Shown here piece by piece: positions 57,103 to 64,000 of a stretch of 64,000 bases of DNA. Numbering within the stretch: position 1 is the first letter of the stretch; every line of letters begins with the position of its first letter. The notes under the pieces were generated by a model. That model ran no database searches, was not told the DNA's origin, and saw nothing but the letters and a program-made list of their open reading frames with translations. Origin of the DNA: Halosolutus gelatinilyticus (GTDB lineage Archaea > Halobacteriota > Halobacteria > Halobacteriales > Natrialbaceae); NCBI RefSeq assembly GCF_023028105.1, contig NZ_CP095491.1, positions 3,286,001-3,350,000 of the forward strand, given 5' to 3'. Made by a program: the position numbers and the translations under genes.

Positions 57103-57720
57103 ATGAAGACGCTCGAGGTCACAGACGAACAGTACGCGTTCATCCAGCGCCTCCGCGAAGAGATCTCCGAGGAAGTGGTCGGCAAGTACGGCTTCGTCCG
57201 CGAACGGGACGCGGTCCAGTTCCTGATCGACAACCTCGCAGGGGACGTCGAGATCGACGGAGACGTCGACTCCTCGGCGACGGACGACGTCGCCGCATCC
57301 GTCGGGGCGGCGATCGACGGCGACGAGGCGACCGAACTCGAAGCGGTCTCGTACGTGGAATCGGACGAGGCGGACGACGATGATCCGGCCGACGAGATCG
57401 ACGAGTCCGTCGACCCGAGCGACGACGGCGGTTCGGACGGCGATGATCCGGCCGACAGCGACGAGAGCGAAGCCGACGCGGGTGCTGCGGGGGCGGACGA
57501 AGACGATGGGAGCGAAGACGACGCGGACGGCGACGACGGCGCGGCGGACGACGACGACATGCTGAACGAGATGATGAGCCTGCTCGACACCCACGACGAC
57601 AAGTGGGAGGAATCGTCCTCCGCCGACTATCGCTACAGCGTCACGCTGCCCGACGGATCGGTCGAGGAGGTCCAGACGAAAGACGACGTCCGGGCGCTGC
57701 TGTTCAAAAACTACCGGTGA
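57103..57720 (+). CDS. Protein with globular ends and a long acidic linker, unknown
   Basis: 205 residues. A conserved-looking N-terminus of about 50 residues (TDEQYAFIQRLREEISEEVVGKYGFVRERDAVQFLIDNLAG), a ~100-residue Asp/Glu/Ser/Gly linker, then a C-terminal domain (DMLNEMMSLLDTHDDKWEESSSADYRYSVTLPDGSVEEVQTKDDVRALLFKNYR). Linker composition suggests an unstructured tether. Not recognised. Confidence 0.7.
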   Translation: MKTLEVTDEQYAFIQRLREEISEEVVGKYGFVRERDAVQFLIDNLAGDVEIDGDVDSSATDDVAASVGAAIDGDEATELEAVSYVESDEADDDDPADEIDESVDPSDDGGSDGDDPADSDESEADAGAAGADEDDGSEDDADGDDGAADDDDMLNEMMSLLDTHDDKWEESSSADYRYSVTLPDGSVEEVQTKDDVRALLFKNYR

Positions 57721-57753
57721 TCGATCGGTGTGCGAGGCCCTCGGCCGGTATCC

Positions 57754-58851
57754 CTACTCGTTTCGGGACTGCGGCCACCGGCTTTCGATGGTCGTCGACG
57801 GCTCGCGATCCAAGAGCCACAGGTCGTAGTACAATCGCTCCAGGTACGCCAGGGTTCGATCGACCGAGTACCGTTCGACGGCCGCCCTGGTGTCCCGATC
57901 GACGTCGAGACACGCGTCGATCGCGGCGGCCATCGCGTCGACGTCGCCGTACGCGAACCGCTCGCCGTTTCCGGGACCGATCGTCCGATCGAACGGCGGG
58001 ACGTCCGCGGCGACGACGGGCGTCCCGCAGGCGTTCGCCTCGAGCGTCGACAGCCCAAGGGTATCCGCCGTCGACGCGGTGACGAAGACGTCGATCGAGG
58101 AGTAGAAGATCGGTAACTGCGATCGCGGACGGAAGTCCCGAAACCGAACGTTGTCGGGTGCGTTCCGTTCGAGGCGGTCGCGGCGCGGTCCCTCGCCGAC
58201 GACGACGAAGTCGTACTCCGGACGAACGGCCGCGACGCGCAGGATCTCGTCGACGTTTTTCTCCATGCTGATGCGGCCGCTGTACCCGATCACCGTCCGA
58301 TCGGGGTCGGGATACCAGTCCGCCTCGGTCGGCCGGAAGAACTCCATATCGATCCCGACCGGGAGCGGAACGTGGCGGACGTCGCGATCGATTCGGCTCG
58401 TCGAGGCGGTGACGACGTCGAAACTCCGCAGGAACGCGTTCTCCCACGGGAGGTACAGTCGTTCGAGAAGTGCCGCGATCGACTCGAGTTTGACGCTTTG
58501 TTGAACGTACTCCTCGAGGGGCGTGTGGTGGGTGTAGATCGCCGGAATATCGCGCTTGCGCGCGTAGTACCGGCCGAGGATGCCGACTGGCGCCGGACCG
58601 TGGCAGTGGACGACGTCGAGGTCGGGAAGTTTCGAGAGACGCGTCCCCAGCGGGATTCGGTAGCCGGGATAACACGGGTTCGGGAGCGACGGGACGGGGA
58701 TTTCGCGGTCTCCGGGCTCGTAGTCCCCGTCCGGGTACACGACGAACACCTCGTGGCCCGCCCGTTCCAGCTCCTCCCGCCAGAGGTCGATCGTGTACGT
58801 GACGCCGTCGATCTCGGGGAAGTAACTGTCCGTGAAGAATCCGATCCGCAT
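57754..58851 (-). CDS. Glycosyltransferase family 4 (GT-B)
   Basis: 365 residues. N-terminal GT-B domain FFTDSYFPEIDGVTYTIDLWREELERAGHEVFVVYP, DVVHCHGPAPVGILG, YTHHTPLEEYV; C-terminal nucleotide-sugar domain VIGYSGRISMEKNVDEIL, FVVVGEGPRRDRLE, FVTASTADTLGLSTLEANACGTPVVA. Transfers a sugar to a lipid or glycan. Sits downstream of the sulfatase-like gene on the same strand, and both may shape surface glycans. Confidence 0.9.
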   Translation of the reverse strand: MRIGFFTDSYFPEIDGVTYTIDLWREELERAGHEVFVVYPDGDYEPGDREIPVPSLPNPCYPGYRIPLGTRLSKLPDLDVVHCHGPAPVGILGRYYARKRDIPAIYTHHTPLEEYVQQSVKLESIAALLERLYLPWENAFLRSFDVVTASTSRIDRDVRHVPLPVGIDMEFFRPTEADWYPDPDRTVIGYSGRISMEKNVDEILRVAAVRPEYDFVVVGEGPRRDRLERNAPDNVRFRDFRPRSQLPIFYSSIDVFVTASTADTLGLSTLEANACGTPVVAADVPPFDRTIGPGNGERFAYGDVDAMAAAIDACLDVDRDTRAAVERYSVDRTLAYLERLYYDLWLLDREPSTTIESRWPQSRNE

Positions 58852-58981
58852 CAGGATCCCTCTTCGGTCGGCGCGTCATCGCGATCGGTCGGGTCCGAAG
58901 CGCACTCGACGGCTCGATCGCAATCTGTTCGCGCTCTCGGCGGGAACCCGGCGATCGGCCGCGTGGGCGTTCGGACGCGGA

Positions 58982-59830
58982 CTACTCGACTTCCAGCCAC
59001 GGAACTTCCATGAGCGGCGGAATAGGGGTCTCGACGTGGTGTTCCCAGACGCCGTTCTCCCCGAACGCTTCGCCGTGATCGGCGGTGACGACGATCGTGC
59101 CGTCGAGTTCCGGGAGCAAGTCGGCGACGGCGTCGAGGACGATGCGAAGGTTGTCCTCGTAGCGGTCCATGACGACCTCTCGGGTGCCGTTCTGGAGGAT
59201 GTCGAGGGGATCGAGTTCGAGCCAGAGCCCCATCTTCTGCGCGAGTTCGATCCCTTCGAGGGTGCTCTCGAGCGCCGGCCTGATCGTTTCGGCGAGCGAC
59301 GATATGGGGCCCCCGGCGGCGTCGGCTTCGCTCTGACTCAGAATTCCTTTCTGGATCTGCCTGAGTTTCCGGCCCGACCCGCGCGCGAGGTACGGCGCGT
59401 GCGGTTGCATGTAGTGAATGACCGTCCGATCGGTCCGGGCGACGAGGTCGCGGTGGACCCTGACGGACCGCGCGAGGCTGCCGGGCGGAACGGTACCGAG
59501 TTCGTCGCACCATCCACGATTCCATACGTCGATAACGTCTGTAAGGTGTTCGTTCGCAGTCCATTCGTAATCGCAACTGGCCCCCCACTTGAGTTCGTTC
59601 AGCGGAATACCGAGGTCGTTGATGAACGGATTCCCCGAGAAGTACGTAATGTCATGGGTCCCGGTAAATGTTCGTGACGCCCACTCGGGCGTCGACGACC
59701 CGGTGCTCCATCGCTTTTCTAACTTCCCGTCGAGGTAATCGTCGTATACGCCGTCGAACACGTCGTACCGGCACGCGTCCAGCACCACGCAATAGTCCCA
59801 GCTGGACTCGAGAAGGCGCTGGTTCTGCAT
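58982..59830 (-). CDS. Alkaline-phosphatase-fold (sulfatase-like) protein
   Basis: 282 residues. VVLDACRYDVFDGVYDD presents the metal Asp with a Cys-Arg pair in the nucleophile region; TVIHYMQPHAPYL and TIVVTADHGEAFGENGVWEH carry the His/Asp metal ligands. Short for a sulfatase, lacking a C-terminal domain. It may transfer or remove phosphate or sulfate groups on surface glycans. An AT-rich promoter (ATAAAAATAC, reverse) lies upstream. Confidence 0.82.
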   Translation of the reverse strand: MQNQRLLESSWDYCVVLDACRYDVFDGVYDDYLDGKLEKRWSTGSSTPEWASRTFTGTHDITYFSGNPFINDLGIPLNELKWGASCDYEWTANEHLTDVIDVWNRGWCDELGTVPPGSLARSVRVHRDLVARTDRTVIHYMQPHAPYLARGSGRKLRQIQKGILSQSEADAAGGPISSLAETIRPALESTLEGIELAQKMGLWLELDPLDILQNGTREVVMDRYEDNLRIVLDAVADLLPELDGTIVVTADHGEAFGENGVWEHHVETPIPPLMEVPWLEVE

Positions 59831-60161
59831 CGGTCTCCTAACTATCGGGGCGATGCGCGTATTTTTATTGCCTCCTTACAGGGGTTCCAATCAGTGGGAA
59901 CGACCCTGCCGATCGGCCGAGAGGGTCGTCACGGGAGCCCGATCGATGCGCACGGCGTTTCGGAACGGGGGTAAACCCGTCATTTCAACGTCGACCGCCG
60001 ACGAGGCGGTTCGATAGCGAGCCGGCGTCGAGATACGGGCGCTCCTGACGGGTTGCGGATCGGTTCACAACGGTCGATAAACAGCGAGTTGTAACCCAAA
60101 ACCGTCTCCGTGACCGACGACAACCAGACGGTTCAAGTCCAGGGACGGACTTACCTCGGGC
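59831..60161. other. Gene-free intergenic region with two divergent promoters
   Basis: 331 bases with no supportable gene. Near 59860-59875 is the reverse TATA-like element of the sulfatase gene. The rest (59880-60150) is GC-rich and shows no repeat; GGTTCAAGTCC near 60130 is T-arm-like but nothing else fits a tRNA. Confidence 0.5.
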
Positions 60162-61181
60162 ATGAACGGTCGCCGCCGACGTGCGTTTCTCGTCGGCACC
60201 CTGGGAACGATCGTCGTCTTCGCGGTGCTGTTCACCCTCGTCGGAGCGCGCCGCGTCGTCCGCTCATTGCTGACGGCGGAGCCCTCGCTCGTGGCCGCAA
60301 CGTTCGGTCTCGCGCTCTGTTGGCTAATCGCCTGGAGTCTCATGCTCCGTACCGTGATGCGGTCGCTGGAGATCGGCCTCTCCGTCCAAACGTCGTTTCT
60401 CGTCTACGCGGGCGCCGTCTTCGCGAACAACGTCACGCCGTTCGGGCAGGCCGGCGGCGAACCCATCGCGGCGGCGCTCATCTCGAAGGCGTCCGACGCC
60501 GAGTACGAAACCAGCCTCGTCGGAATCGCGAGCGTCGATATCTGTAACGTCGTCCCCTCAGTCTCGCTGGTCCTGGTCGGCGTCGGCGCCTACGCGGCGA
60601 CCGCGACCGTCGGCGAGCGCATTCAGGATGCCGTTGGCCTTGCGATCGTCCTGGTCGGCGGGACCGGACTCGTCATCGGGTTCGCGTGGCGATACCGGGC
60701 GACGATCGTCGAGCGGGCACCGGCGATCGTCGCCTCGGTCGGCGGGTTTCTCGGCGGCGGCCGCCTCGATGGCGAGTCCCTCGAGGCGGAACTCGAGAAG
60801 CGACTGCACCGGATGTTCGAGGACGTCGACCGAGTCCGAACGGACAGGCGACGGCTCGCCGTCGTGATCGGCCTCTCGCTCGTCGGGTGGCTCTTTCAGG
60901 CGATCGCGCTGCTCGCGGCGTTCGCCGCGCTCGGCCACGGCGTTTCGATCGCCGTCGCCCTGTTCGTGGTTCCGCTCGGGTACGTCGCGGGATCCACCCC
61001 GTTACCCGGCGGACTCGGCGGGATCGAGGCCGCGCTCGTCGCGATGCTCGTGCCGGCGACCGGGATCGCCGCGCCCGCCGTCACCGCCGCCGTGCTCATT
61101 TTCAGGGGCGCGGTGTTCTGGATGCCGATCCTCGTCGGCGGCGGATCGATCGCGGCGCTCGGCGCCCGCGCCGTCACGTGA
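60162..61181 (+). CDS. Flippase-like membrane protein (UPF0104/AglD C-terminal type)
   Basis: 339 residues, about eight hydrophobic segments: FLVGTLGTIVVFAVLFTLVGARRV, AGAVFANNVTPFGQAGGEPIAAAL, PLGYVAGSTPLPGGLGGIEAALVAMLVP. This is the lysylphosphatidylglycerol synthase TM/UPF0104 family (TIGR00374), which resembles the C-terminal half of AglD and GtrA-like flippases. Neighbouring glycosyltransferase and sulfatase genes fit a glycan-lipid role, though it is on the opposite strand. Confidence 0.87.
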   Translation: MNGRRRRAFLVGTLGTIVVFAVLFTLVGARRVVRSLLTAEPSLVAATFGLALCWLIAWSLMLRTVMRSLEIGLSVQTSFLVYAGAVFANNVTPFGQAGGEPIAAALISKASDAEYETSLVGIASVDICNVVPSVSLVLVGVGAYAATATVGERIQDAVGLAIVLVGGTGLVIGFAWRYRATIVERAPAIVASVGGFLGGGRLDGESLEAELEKRLHRMFEDVDRVRTDRRRLAVVIGLSLVGWLFQAIALLAAFAALGHGVSIAVALFVVPLGYVAGSTPLPGGLGGIEAALVAMLVPATGIAAPAVTAAVLIFRGAVFWMPILVGGGSIAALGARAVT

Positions 61182-61301
61182 GCGGCGGCCCGTCCGTCGG
61201 AACCCGCGACGCTCGTCGCGACGTCGGGGTGGATCGCAAGAATTGTCACTCTGCGCGGCACAAAGACAACGTTTTTACTCGCGCTCGCGTTTCGCGTTGG
61301 T

Positions 61302-61787
61302 ATGAGCGAACGCGAGGTGCTCGAGTTGCTTCGTGAGAACGCGCGCTACTCTACGGCGGATATCGCGCGAATGACCGATCTCGACGGGACCGAGGTCGAG
61401 GCAGTCATCGAGGAACTCGAAGCAGCAGGCGTGGTTCGCGGCTACCAGGCGGTCGTCGACTGGGACAAACTGGAAGACGAACGCGTCCGCGCCGAGGTGG
61501 AGCTCAACGTTCGTCTCGATCGCGAGACGGGCTACGGCGACATCGCGGAGCGCCTCGCACGGTTTCCGCAGGTCAAAGCCCTGCGCCTGGTCAGCGGCGA
61601 CTACGACTTCGACATGGAAGTCGAGGGCGACTCCATTCGCGAGGTCTCCCAGTTCATCAGCGAGAAGGTCGCGCCCGTCCCCGAGATCACCCAGACGGTC
61701 ACTCACTACGTGATGACCTCCTACAAGGAAAACGGGATCGAACTCGGCGACGGGGAGGACGACGATCGCCTCTCGGTCTCGCCATGA
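61302..61787 (+). CDS. Lrp/AsnC-family transcriptional regulator
   Basis: 161 residues. N-terminal winged helix-turn-helix (LELLRENARYSTADIARMTDLDGTEVEAVIEELEAAGVVRGYQAVVD) and C-terminal RAM ligand domain (FPQVKALRLVSGDYDFDMEVEGDSI). A TATA-like ACGTTTTTACTC (61269-61280) precedes it. Overlaps the aminotransferase by four bases, so it probably controls this operon in response to an amino acid. Confidence 0.92.
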   Translation: MSEREVLELLRENARYSTADIARMTDLDGTEVEAVIEELEAAGVVRGYQAVVDWDKLEDERVRAEVELNVRLDRETGYGDIAERLARFPQVKALRLVSGDYDFDMEVEGDSIREVSQFISEKVAPVPEITQTVTHYVMTSYKENGIELGDGEDDDRLSVSP

Positions 61788-62986
61788 CGATCGAGCTGTC
61801 AGACCGCGTCAAGACGGTTCCGCCGTCGGGCATCCGGCGGTTCTTCGAAATCGCCGAGGAGCGCGACGAGGTCATCTCGCTCGGCGTCGGCGAACCCGAC
61901 TTCTCGACGCCGTGGGCCGCCCGCGACGCCGCGATCGCGTCCCTGGAGCAGGGCAAGACCTCCTACACCGCAAACCGCGGCACACGCGAACTCCGCGAGT
62001 CGATCGCCGACTACGTCGCCGACCGGTTCAACCTCGGCTACGACCCCGACGAGGAGATCATCGTCACCGCCGGCGCGAGCGAGGCGGTCGACCTCGCCTT
62101 TCGCGCGTTCGTCGATCCGGGCGACACGGTGGCGATCGCCCAGCCGTCGTACATCTCCTACGAACCCGGCGTGATCTTCGCCGGCGGCGAGGTCCTGCCC
62201 GTTCCGACCCGGAAGGAGGACGACTTCCGGCTCACCGCCGAGGCGCTCGACGCGGCCGGCGCCGCGGACGCCGACGCACTCGTCTGTTGTTACCCGAACA
62301 ATCCGACGGGCGCGATCATGCGCAAGGAAGATCTCAAACCGATCGCCGACTTCGTCCGCGAGCACGACCTCACGGTGCTGTCGGACGAGATCTACGCCGA
62401 GTTGACCTACGACGTCGACGAGTCACACTCGTCTGCTCGGAAGACGAAGTCTTCCGTTGGCGACCACGCGTCGATCGCGACGTTCGACGGGATGCGCGAG
62501 CGGACGATCGTGTTCAACGGCTTCTCGAAGGCCCACGCGATGACCGGCCTCCGACTCGGCTACGCGCTCGGGCCCGCCGGCGCGATCGGGGCGATGAACA
62601 AGATCCACCAGTACACGATGCTGTCGGCGCCGACGACCGCCCAGCACGCCGCCCTGGAGGCGCTCGACTCCTGCGACGACGACGTCCGGGAGATGGTCGA
62701 CCAGTACGATCGTCGCCGCCGGTTCGTCCTCTCGCGGTTCCGCGAGATCGGCATGGACGTGTTCGAGGCCCGGGGTGCGTTCTACTGCTTCCCCGAGGTG
62801 CCCGGGAACTTCACCGCGGAGGAGTTCGCCGAGGAGGTCCTCCGCGAACAGGGCGTCGCGGTCGTCCCGGGCGACGTCTTCGGCGCGGGCGGCGAGGGAC
62901 ACCTTCGGATCTCCTACGCGACGGGGCTCGACGACCTCCGCGAGGCGCTGAACCGAATCGAGGCGTTCGTCGACGAACACGTCTGA
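61784..62986 (+). CDS. Class I (aspartate-type) aminotransferase with palindromic insertion
   Basis: 400 residues. PLP features: ISLGVGEPDFSTPWAARDAAI, YTANRGTRELRESIADY, VTAGASEAVDLAFRAFVDPGD, CYPNNPTGA, VLSDEIYAELTYD, and FNGFSKAHAMTGLRLGYALG with the Schiff-base Lys. Aspartate or aromatic/methionine substrates are typical. Between ELTYD and HASIATFDGM, an insertion DESHSSARKTKSSVG is encoded by the double-hairpin element at 62417-62456; homologues have only two or three residues there. Confidence 0.92.
   Translation: MTIELSDRVKTVPPSGIRRFFEIAEERDEVISLGVGEPDFSTPWAARDAAIASLEQGKTSYTANRGTRELRESIADYVADRFNLGYDPDEEIIVTAGASEAVDLAFRAFVDPGDTVAIAQPSYISYEPGVIFAGGEVLPVPTRKEDDFRLTAEALDAAGAADADALVCCYPNNPTGAIMRKEDLKPIADFVREHDLTVLSDEIYAELTYDVDESHSSARKTKSSVGDHASIATFDGMRERTIVFNGFSKAHAMTGLRLGYALGPAGAIGAMNKIHQYTMLSAPTTAQHAALEALDSCDDDVREMVDQYDRRRRFVLSRFREIGMDVFEARGAFYCFPEVPGNFTAEEFAEEVLREQGVAVVPGDVFGAGGEGHLRISYATGLDDLREALNRIEAFVDEHV
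62417..62456. repeat. Double-hairpin palindromic element inside the aminotransferase gene
   Basis: Arms GACGAGT (62417-62423) and ACTCGTC (62427-62433) with loop CAC; spacer TGCT (62434-62437); arms CGGAAGAC (62438-62445) and GTCTTCCG (62449-62456) with loop GAA. Both stems are perfect with three-base loops. The architecture and the spacer TGCT equal those in the DUF255 gene. In frame, coding for a Ser/Lys-rich linker. Confidence 0.82.
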
Positions 62987-63089
62987 GACGGGACCTGCGT
63001 CGCGGCGGCCCGGACGGCGACGGACGGAGTCGTGACACGAGGTATCAGACCCCCGCAACGTACTTTTCGCTCCCGTTCCCCTCCACCGT

Positions 63090-64000
63090 ATGGTCGAGTA
63101 CCGTCCTGTTCCCGACGCAACGCAAGCGATCTTCCACGAGTACGTGGGCTACGCATTCAACCCGGAGGACGGTCCGCCAGAGTACGACCCGGACGACGTG
63201 CCGGACGTGATGAAACTCGGCGGCGCGCGGGGGCTGTACGGCGACGATGCGCCGCCTGACGCCGATCCGTTGTGCGTCTGCCGACACTACTGGTTCGACA
63301 CCCAGGTCCGAGGGGCCGTCCACCCGACACCCGGGCTCTCGATGGTCGCGTCGCCGCCGGAGCACCGCCGCGACGGACACGTTCGGCGCATGCTCGCCGC
63401 TTCCCTGGAGGAGTACCGGGAGCGCGGCGCCCGGTTCTCGGTCCTGTGGCCGTTCCGATACCGATTCTACCGCCGGTACGGCTGGGACACCTGCAACCAG
63501 CGTGCGACCTACGAGTGCGACCCGGAGGCGTTGTCCTTCGCCGCGAACGCCATCGGCGACGCCGGCGCGTACCGGAAGATCGAAACGGACGACTACGAAC
63601 GGCTCGTTCCGGTGTACGAGTCCCACGCCGCCGACTACGCGCTCTCGATCGATCGCGACGCGGACTGGTGGCGACACCGCATCTTCTTCGGCTGGGAGAA
63701 GGACCCGTTCGGTTACGCCTGGGAGCGCGACGACGAGGTGCGCGGCTACCTGCTCTACGACATCGACGGCGACTGGAGCGATCGAACGATGCGGGTCCGC
63801 GAACTGGCCTTCGTCGACCGGGAGGCGTACCTGGCGCTGCTGGCGTTTTGCTACAACCACGACTCGCAGGTCTCGACGGTGAAACTCGGCGCGCCGGCCG
63901 ACTCGTCCCTGCTCGATCTCGCTCCCGATCCGGACGAGATCGATCGCGAGGTCGAAACCGGCCCGATGGTTCGGATCGTCGACGTCGCCGACGCCCTGGC
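63090..64000 (+). CDS. GNAT-family N-acetyltransferase, Eis-like, 5' part (cut by window edge)
   Basis: The frame runs from ATG 63090 to the window end, about 303 residues. The acetyl-CoA loop is VASPPEHRRDGHVRRMLAASLEEYRERG, followed by LWPFRYRFYRRYGWD, the pattern of Eis-like enhanced-intracellular-survival acetyltransferases, whose C-terminal sterol-carrier-like domain would lie beyond. A TATA-like GTACTTTTCGC (63059-63069) is placed for a short leader. Confidence 0.82.
   Translation, partial: MVEYRPVPDATQAIFHEYVGYAFNPEDGPPEYDPDDVPDVMKLGGARGLYGDDAPPDADPLCVCRHYWFDTQVRGAVHPTPGLSMVASPPEHRRDGHVRRMLAASLEEYRERGARFSVLWPFRYRFYRRYGWDTCNQRATYECDPEALSFAANAIGDAGAYRKIETDDYERLVPVYESHAADYALSIDRDADWWRHRIFFGWEKDPFGYAWERDDEVRGYLLYDIDGDWSDRTMRVRELAFVDREAYLALLAFCYNHDSQVSTVKLGAPADSSLLDLAPDPDEIDREVETGPMVRIVDVADAL

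Noticed and set aside
60110-60161. T-arm-like GGTTCAAGTCC near 60130 as part of a tRNA
   Set aside because: No anticodon arm, D-arm or acceptor stem pairs can be formed around it; a coincidental match.

Overview
The window is a GC-rich (about two-thirds G+C), densely coding stretch of a halophilic archaeon of class Halobacteria. The evidence is the strongly acidic Asp/Glu-rich proteins, archaeal ribosomal proteins (L11, then L1-L10-L12), TATA-box promoters about 25 bases upstream of start codons (many leaderless genes), and haloarchaeal small proteins such as HEWD. The style fits Natrialbales, but I cannot fix the genus. I see no rRNA, tRNA, CRISPR array, insertion sequence or prophage, so this is ordinary chromosome.

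Layout. 1-14 kb: partial leucine-type dehydrogenase, thioredoxin-like protein, YyaL/DUF255 protein, PQQ-type sugar dehydrogenase, a frameshifted membrane gene, aconitase, a thyA-folA pair, an MFS carrier and purD. 14-24 kb: CPA2 antiporter with Usp domains, class III aminotransferase, DUF2891, MgtC/DUF4010 membrane protein, dpsA, a 53-residue protein behind an iron-regulator-like box, macro-domain protein and purM. 24-37 kb: small enzyme and membrane genes, including a CDP-alcohol phosphatidyltransferase/PHP pair, a TraB/M50 protease pair, S66 peptidase, DMT and MFS carriers, a HAD phosphatase, a methyltransferase and a cupin. 37-45 kb: a 1120-residue actin-like ATPase with a giant coiled coil, MOSC protein, ATP-type PEP carboxykinase and a 454-residue acidic repeat surface protein. 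45-50 kb: HEWD, cutA and the ribosomal stalk genes, with the L1 operon behind a structured leader. 50-64 kb: HAD hydrolase, TctA-like permease, a lactonase/iron-alcohol-dehydrogenase operon, BtpA, an OYE-family reductase, a redoxin, glycosyltransferase, sulfatase-like and flippase-like genes, an Lrp/aminotransferase operon and a partial GNAT.

Main discovery candidate. Six unrelated conserved genes carry short hairpin-rich DNA inside the reading frame: DUF255, acnA, purD, a methyltransferase, a redoxin and an aminotransferase. Four of these copies (acnA, purD, methyltransferase, redoxin) align with each other as one family: a stem-loop, a 5-6 base spacer, then a tail beginning TCGASCGG and ending CCGCGAG. 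One more related copy overlaps the purD stop codon. The other two genes (DUF255, aminotransferase) carry two hairpins joined by the identical spacer TGCT. The pattern resembles the in-frame Rickettsia palindromic elements but is haloarchaeal; I know of no description of it.

Other points of interest are the actin-like coiled-coil protein, iron-type operators near dpsA, the repeat-rich surface protein, and several small proteins that length cut-offs would miss.
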